DNA of 17,889 bases, from NCBI GenBank assembly GCA_015233485.1, contig JADFXO010000046.1, positions 1 through 17,889 on the forward strand. Direction: 5' to 3'. A program made the position numbers and the translations under genes. This document shows, piece after piece, positions 14,168-17,889 of the stretch. Numbering within the stretch: the stretch's first letter is position 1; every line of letters starts with the position of its first letter. This DNA comes from Nitrospirota bacterium (GTDB lineage Bacteria > Nitrospirota > Thermodesulfovibrionia > Thermodesulfovibrionales > Magnetobacteriaceae). The notes below the pieces were generated by a model that searched no databases, was not told where the DNA came from, and saw only the letters and a list, made by a program, of their open reading frames with translations.

Positions 14168-15736
14168 CTACTTCCCCGTGAGCCGTTTAATTATATCATG
14201 CGCCTTACCGATTAAATTATAACTCCATGGATGAACGAGCGCTAACGATAATTTCCTGATATTATTGTACAAAGGGGATATGGGATAAAATCTCAGGCGG
14301 CAGCTCCTGCAATAGACAAACGCCCTCGTAGATGATAATTGGCTGGTATCATAATTTTTATACTCTATTGAATTGAGGCAGTAGGGACAGCGTACCACAA
14401 AGCTGTCTTTGCTGATTACATCAGGCACAACGAATTTGTTATACCTCCGGGAATATTTGTATATCAATACGGCCATGTTGTAAAAATCCTTATCAGACAT
14501 CTCTGTCATGTTTATGATCTCAAACAGATGGTTTTTTACGAAATCCACGCCGTCTGTAATGAGTCCTTTTTTGATGCAATGCTGATATAGCTTGCTGTTT
14601 GGAAATGGTAAAATAAATCCGAGTAATACACCTGCTTCAACGTGTTGCCGCCAGAAATAGAGAGTTTCTTTTGCAGTGTCCAGTGTCTCTTCAATGTCGC
14701 CAAAAATGAAATTGCCCTGTATCGATATACCGCTATCCATTGTCATGTGAACTGCCTTATGAATTTGCTCCTGAGTTATATGTTTTTTCATGCTTTTTAA
14801 TACAATAGGGCTGTAGCTCTCCAATCCATAGCCTACTAAATAACATCCGGAGTGTTTCATTGCCGTAAGGACTGCCTCATCTACTGATTCAACCCGCATC
14901 TGACACAACCATTTTACTTCCCATGATAAAGTTTTGGTAAAATCCTGAAATCTCTTACAAAACTCCAGCACACGCTCCTTGTGGTATGAGAACAACTCAT
15001 CAAGGATGCCTACAATATTTATACGGTATTTAGGGATAACATGCTCAAGTTCCAGCATGATGGAGTCAATAGACCGCTGTCTGTATTTATCGCCTATGGG
15101 ATGATAACAAAACGTACACGAGTATGGGCACGAACGGGATGATACTAATGGATATTCTCTGGGTGAGTCAAACAGGTCTTTACTAAACGAGTCCGACGGC
15201 CTCGATGCGTCCAGATACAGGTTGAAGCCGAAACTTTCATAATCCGGCATTGGCAGGGCATCAAGGTCTTCTCTTTGCTTCCGCCTGCTATTTAATATAA
15301 AATCGCCATTTTTGAAGTAACCAAGCCCTGATACATCCGACAAATCAAACCCATTGCTCAAAAAAGACAGAAGCTCTGTAACGGTATCCTCACCCTCGCC
15401 AATGACGGCATAATCAACATTCAGGTGACGGGACATCAGCTCCGGCCCGGAGGTGATAATCCCGCCGCCGGCAATTATCTTCTTGCCGTTTTCACGGGCG
15501 ATACCGGTTATTGCCTTAATATCATGATACTGAGAGGACAGCCCGCCTGTTGCCACATAATCGTAGCTTGTTTTACTTAAGAGAGCCTGCATCTCTTCGT
15601 TGCCCTTATACATATGGCAATCGACCTCGTGTCCGGCAGATTTCAAAGACGCGGTTATATAGGAAAGCCCAATGGGGAAAATGGAGGCATTCCCCGAGCC
15701 GCTGCTGAAACTAGGCGCCGCGGCCAATATTTTCAT
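14168..15736 (-). CDS. B12-binding-type radical SAM protein with zinc-ribbon-like tail
   Basis: The 522 residues begin MKILAAAPSF at ATG 15736. An upstream TTG (15814) would add 26 residues unlike the family. Residues 1-135 are a Rossmann-like cobalamin-binding domain (FPIGLSYITASLKSAGHEVD; VIGEGEDTVTELL), though the DxHxxG motif is not clear. The radical SAM core has CPYSCTFC (Cys 203, 207, 210), the 4Fe-4S ligands that split SAM to a 5'-deoxyadenosyl radical, and continues with ILDELFSYH, GYGLESYSPIVLKSMKK and GNFIFGDIEET. After a conserved helical domain the tail has CPYC (450, 453) and CRSC (476, 479), likely one zinc or Fe-S site. The substrate is unknown; relatives perform methylations, cyclisations or lipid/antibiotic chemistry. 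speD lies 104 bp upstream in the same direction. Confidence 0.85.
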   Translation of the reverse strand: MKILAAAPSFSSGSGNASIFPIGLSYITASLKSAGHEVDCHMYKGNEEMQALLSKTSYDYVATGGLSSQYHDIKAITGIARENGKKIIAGGGIITSGPELMSRHLNVDYAVIGEGEDTVTELLSFLSNGFDLSDVSGLGYFKNGDFILNSRRKQREDLDALPMPDYESFGFNLYLDASRPSDSFSKDLFDSPREYPLVSSRSCPYSCTFCYHPIGDKYRQRSIDSIMLELEHVIPKYRINIVGILDELFSYHKERVLEFCKRFQDFTKTLSWEVKWLCQMRVESVDEAVLTAMKHSGCYLVGYGLESYSPIVLKSMKKHITQEQIHKAVHMTMDSGISIQGNFIFGDIEETLDTAKETLYFWRQHVEAGVLLGFILPFPNSKLYQHCIKKGLITDGVDFVKNHLFEIINMTEMSDKDFYNMAVLIYKYSRRYNKFVVPDVISKDSFVVRCPYCLNSIEYKNYDTSQLSSTRAFVYCRSCRLRFYPISPLYNNIRKLSLALVHPWSYNLIGKAHDIIKRLTGK

Positions 15737-15840
15737 ATCTAAATCCAAGCGGACGACAGCCGCAAACACCGACAGCCGGCACACCTGCCGTAATACGCGG
15801 CGCGTCTTGTCCAAAAAACCCCGCCAATATGACGCTTAGG

Positions 15841-16248
15841 TCACGAAACACACTCAAGTTCACGCTCAAATACTTTATGAGGAAGCTTTATGTCTTTTGT
15901 AGAAATTAAACCCCTTTTAACCTCTACAATAGAAGGATTTAACGACTCGAAACGATCAATTAAATATCTGGCGGCGTCGCCGGGATTTATGACGTCGCCA
16001 CAGGTAAAAATATCCACTGCGGCATAATTATACTCCGGCCACGTATGGATGGACAGATGAGATTCTGCAATGATTACCATTCCGCTAATACCAAACGGGT
16101 TAAACTCGTGGAAGGACACATCTACAATAGTTGCGTTTGCTGCCTTTGCCGCACCGACCATCGCGTCGGTTACCTGCCGTACGCTTGAAATACAGTTTGG
16201 ATTACAATCCCTTAATTCCACTAAAAGATGAGTACCTAAAGCATGCAA
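15841..16248 (-). CDS. speD: S-adenosylmethionine decarboxylase proenzyme
   Basis: SpeD decarboxylates SAM to supply aminopropyl groups for spermidine. I place the start at TTG 16248: AGGAGG (16257-16262) lies 8 bases upstream and the product begins M-HALGTHLLVEL as in known SpeD. With this start the self-cleavage Ser in AESHLSIHTW is residue 63, the processing His is 68 and the Cys in FTCG is 83, the same numbers as in the Thermotoga enzyme. The longer GTG start (16278) runs through the ribosome site. The 135 residues are the usual bacterial size. No spermidine synthase gene (speE) is adjacent; the radical SAM gene follows and a methylthio-nucleoside phosphorylase lies upstream. Confidence 0.95.
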   Translation of the reverse strand: MHALGTHLLVELRDCNPNCISSVRQVTDAMVGAAKAANATIVDVSFHEFNPFGISGMVIIAESHLSIHTWPEYNYAAVDIFTCGDVINPGDAARYLIDRFESLNPSIVEVKRGLISTKDIKLPHKVFERELECVS

Positions 16249-16305
16249 TTCCCTACCCTCCTGAAAGTAAAAAATCACAGGGAATCATATCCCACATGGA
16301 CTAAA

Positions 16306-16335
16306 ATAATACCCTTAAAGAAATGAGTTTGTCAA
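16306..16335 (-). promoter_or_regulatory. Sigma70-type promoter of speD
   Basis: On the minus strand TTGACA (16330-16335) and TATTAT (16306-16311) are separated by 18 bases. Transcription would start near 16299, giving a leader of about 50 nt that contains the AGGAGG. Confidence 0.6.
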
Positions 16336-16396
16336 TGGTAAATTAAATGTGTTAAAAAAAACTTTGGCGGAGATTGCCTTCACTCGTGTCGCAGGG

Positions 16397-16431
16397 CTGT
16401 CCGGACAGGCGGTTCGGCATCGGCGGCCGCC
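16397..16431. repeat. Two perfect GC palindromes in the speD divergent region
   Basis: CTGTCCGGACAG (16397-16408) and GGCGGCCGCC (16422-16431) lie between the speD promoter and the next plus-strand promoter. Either could be a binding site or a fortuitous GC-rich palindrome. Confidence 0.35.
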
Positions 16432-16489
16432 CAAGTTTGCGATATTCTATGATTTAACCTCTTGAGACACTCTTGAGGCGGCGGGCGGG

Positions 16490-16518
16490 TTGACAGAAAA
16501 GCTGATGGGCGGTATAAT
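16490..16518 (+). promoter_or_regulatory. Perfect consensus sigma70 promoter, leaderless geometry
   Basis: TTGACA (16490-16495), a spacer of exactly 17 bases, then TATAAT (16513-16518). Only six bases (AGGGGT) separate the -10 from the ATG at 16525, so the expected start of transcription is at or next to that ATG. Two direct CTTGAG copies (16461-16466, 16472-16477), 11 bases apart, lie just upstream. Confidence 0.8.
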
Positions 16519-16524
16519 AGGGGT

Positions 16525-16887
16525 ATGAGCGTGATGACGATACCAAGAGTGTTGAGAGAGAAATTGGGCGAAGACGGCGTTGACGCGCTTCTTACTGTAT
16601 TCAGCGAAGTAAGTCTTAATACGCGTAATGACTTAGCGACAAAATCTGATATAAGGGATATGGCGACAAAATCTGATATAAGGGATATGGCGACAAAATC
16701 TGACTTGAAGGAGATGGCTACTGCCCTCCGTCAAGAAATGGCCACTAAAGAGGATATAGCCAATTTAAAAACAGAGATAGAGAAATCCAAAACAGATACC
16801 ATCAAATGGATGTTGGCCTTTGCAGCAACGCAAGTCGGCATACTGATAGCGGCGATGGGCTTAATGTTTAAGTTCTTTATTAGGTAG
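16525..16887 (+). CDS. Small coiled-coil membrane protein (DUF1640-like)
   Basis: This 120-residue protein starts with IPRVLREKLGEDGVDALLTVF, a sequence common in small coiled-coil proteins of the DUF1640/Bdr-like kind. It then has three 9-residue units (ATKSDIRDM, ATKSDIRDM, ATKSDLKEM) and further heptad-like charge (residues 60-90). It ends with one hydrophobic helix (about 95-118, MLAFAATQVGILIAAMGLMF). It is probably tail-anchored with the coil in the cytoplasm. Function is unknown; similar proteins are abundant in multicopy families in some bacteria. The promoter sits six bases from the first ATG, leaving no room for a ribosome site, so leaderless translation from ATG 16525 is likely; ATG 16534 (residue 4) is the alternative. 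Confidence 0.75.
   Translation: MSVMTIPRVLREKLGEDGVDALLTVFSEVSLNTRNDLATKSDIRDMATKSDIRDMATKSDLKEMATALRQEMATKEDIANLKTEIEKSKTDTIKWMLAFAATQVGILIAAMGLMFKFFIR
16636..16716 (+). repeat. 27-bp tandem repeats within the coiled-coil gene
   Basis: Two identical units (16636-16662, 16663-16689) are followed by a diverged third (16690-16716). Each encodes nine residues, so copy number can change without a frameshift. Confidence 0.9.
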
Positions 16888-16927
16888 ACCTACCGTCCAA
16901 GCGTTAGGGCGGGGAAGTAAATTAAAA

Positions 16928-17090
16928 TCACCAGCTTAGCCCTTTCCTTTTTAATAGATTCTGAGCTTCTTTTAAGCCAAGTTGTGCCGCTTTCTTTAGG
17001 TCAGAGATTGCTTTGTCATAATTTCCTTTCTCATTATTATGTTAAACCACAACCATAATAAGCCATGTCAAGTTTTGAATTTAACCCAAT
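16928..17090 (-). pseudogene. C-terminal remnant of a TPR protein
   Basis: On the minus strand a frame reads LDMAYYGCGLT, then breaks. After a one-base frame change it reads GNYDKAISDLKKAAQLGLKE, then AQNLLKRKG with a stop at 16928-16930. AYYxxG...GxYDKAISDxxKAAxLG is a classic tetratricopeptide repeat, and the ending resembles the last repeat of small bacterial TPR proteins. It begins inside the last codons of the phosphorylase gene, has no start or ribosome site, and is clearly a broken piece. The rest of the TPR gene is not in the window. Confidence 0.65.
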
Positions 17091-17869
17091 TTCGCGTCTT
17101 TTAAGGCGTCCTTACATGGACAGTGTCTTTGAGCTTTTATCAGGGAAATCGCCCTCAGGAGCAGGGCGTTCAGGTTTATTGAGGATTTATTTATTGTTTC
17201 TATGACCTCAGTGGTCGTCAGTTTACCTGTACTTATGCCGGCGGCGAAGTTTGTCACAGTTGCAATCGTGCCATAACATATCTCGGCCTCTCTGGCGAGT
17301 ACAGCCTCCGGCATCGCCGTCATCCCGACCACGTCTGCCCCAATAATAGAATAATATCTTATCTCTGCCCTCGTTTCAAATCGCGGCCCGTTTGTACACA
17401 CATACGTGCCCCTTGTCAGGACGGGCAGCTCCACTGCCGCGGCCGCTTCTATGAATGCCGCTCTTAATTCGGGGCAGAACGGTTCGCTGAAATCAACGTG
17501 ATAGACCTCGTCCTTATCATAAAAAGTAGATGTCCGCCCAGTGGTCATATCAATAATCTGGTCGGCAACCACAATGTCACCCGGCCAGAGGAGGGTATTA
17601 AGGCCGCCTACCGCTCCCATTGACAGCAGCCGATTTACGCCGAGAGACTTAAAACCCCATATGTTGGCACGGTAGTTAACCTTATGGGGAGGGATGGTGT
17701 GGCCACTTCCATGCCGGGCCAAAAACACCGCTTCTATACCAGAAATTTTTAATATCTTGTAAGTGTCCGAGGGGGCTCCATAAGGGGTATCCACTGCCTC
17801 TTCCCTTATCAGCTCCACCGGCGGCATTCGATAAACGCCGCTTCCTCCGATTATGCCAATTGCCGGCAT
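17081..17869 (-). CDS. S-methyl-5'-thioadenosine/thioinosine phosphorylase (PNP family)
   Basis: This 262-residue phosphorylase cleaves a 5'-methylthio-nucleoside (or a related purine nucleoside) with phosphate to the base and a ribose-1-phosphate. Motifs: GIIGGSGVY (phosphate loop, residues 5-13), ARHGSGHTIPPHKVNYRAN (51-69), SMGAVGGL, CTNGPRFETRAEI and MTAMPEAVLAREAEICYG (183-200). At the purine contact, where MTA phosphorylases of the human/archaeal type have TDYD, this protein has VTNFAAG with Asn 207. Asn there is typical of enzymes for 6-oxopurines, so methylthioinosine or inosine/guanosine may be preferred. A CPC near the end resembles the CxC found in some thermophile homologues. Start ATG 17869 has a weak AGAG site. 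It fits next to speD, since aminopropyl transfer releases methylthioadenosine. Confidence 0.85.
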   Translation of the reverse strand: MPAIGIIGGSGVYRMPPVELIREEAVDTPYGAPSDTYKILKISGIEAVFLARHGSGHTIPPHKVNYRANIWGFKSLGVNRLLSMGAVGGLNTLLWPGDIVVADQIIDMTTGRTSTFYDKDEVYHVDFSEPFCPELRAAFIEAAAAVELPVLTRGTYVCTNGPRFETRAEIRYYSIIGADVVGMTAMPEAVLAREAEICYGTIATVTNFAAGISTGKLTTTEVIETINKSSINLNALLLRAISLIKAQRHCPCKDALKDAKLG

Positions 17870-17889
17870 CTCTATTGTTTAACCTGTCC

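Noticed and set aside
16461..16477. CTTGAG pair as an HspR HAIR site
   Set aside because: HAIR is an inverted repeat with a 7-base gap; these copies are direct with a 5-base gap and lie far from the heat-shock operon.
1..17889. CRISPR arrays, tRNA or rRNA genes, integrase/att-bounded island
   Set aside because: No regularly spaced direct repeats, no tRNA-like cloverleaf or rRNA segment, and no integrase were seen on reading through; the tandem repeats present are within a gene or are only two to three copies.

Overview
The window looks like chromosomal DNA from an anaerobic sulfur-metabolising bacterium. The core is a dissimilatory sulfite reductase locus, dsrA-dsrB-dsrD-dsrN, followed by a HEAT-like gene of the type found beside dsr genes in sulfate reducers. 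DsrD points to the reductive (sulfate/sulfite-reducing) type. The mixed gene style (Roc-COR, TPR and DUF1640-like proteins, many decayed fragments, moderate GC) fits a deep-branching Nitrospirota/Thermodesulfovibrionia-like genome. That placement is an inference; no rRNA or marker gene here settles it.

Layout. 1-632 is mobile-element debris: the end of an IS66-type transposase, then a frameshifted IS21 IstA remnant, abutting a truncated DUF262 gene on the minus strand that still has a good promoter. 941-1414 (minus) encodes a DUF2318-type exported cysteine protein. 1601-5641 (minus) is a heat-shock operon, J-protein - HspR - ClpB, with overlapping genes and a near-consensus sigma70 promoter. 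5642-6085 is a divergent control region. 6086-12282 (plus) carries dsrA, dsrB, dsrD, dsrN, the DVU0298-like HEAT gene and murA. A hairpin terminator lies between dsrB and dsrD, and another lies after dsrD, so the cluster is probably several transcription units or is attenuated.

12320-14033 is a junction zone. A SAM-dependent methyltransferase reads out of frame into a Roc-COR GTPase remnant that has lost its N-terminus and an internal segment. 14168-16248 (minus) holds speD, with a TTG start, and a B12-binding-type radical SAM protein with a C-terminal zinc-ribbon-like tail. 16525-16887 (plus) is a small coiled-coil/membrane protein with 27-bp repeats and a perfect sigma70 promoter so close that the mRNA should be leaderless. 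16928-17090 is a decayed TPR gene end. 17081-17869 (minus) is a 5'-methylthioadenosine/methylthioinosine-type phosphorylase.

Working together: DsrAB reduces sulfite, DsrD modulates it and DsrN amidates its siroheme. SpeD consumes SAM for polyamine synthesis, the radical SAM enzyme also consumes SAM, and the phosphorylase can salvage the resulting thio- or deoxy-nucleosides. I found no wholly new system that I can defend. The less ordinary signals are the dsrB-dsrD attenuator with tandem repeats, the leaderless gene, the methyltransferase/Roc-COR fusion, a 21-bp element placed 3' of two unrelated genes, and the Asn in the phosphorylase base pocket.
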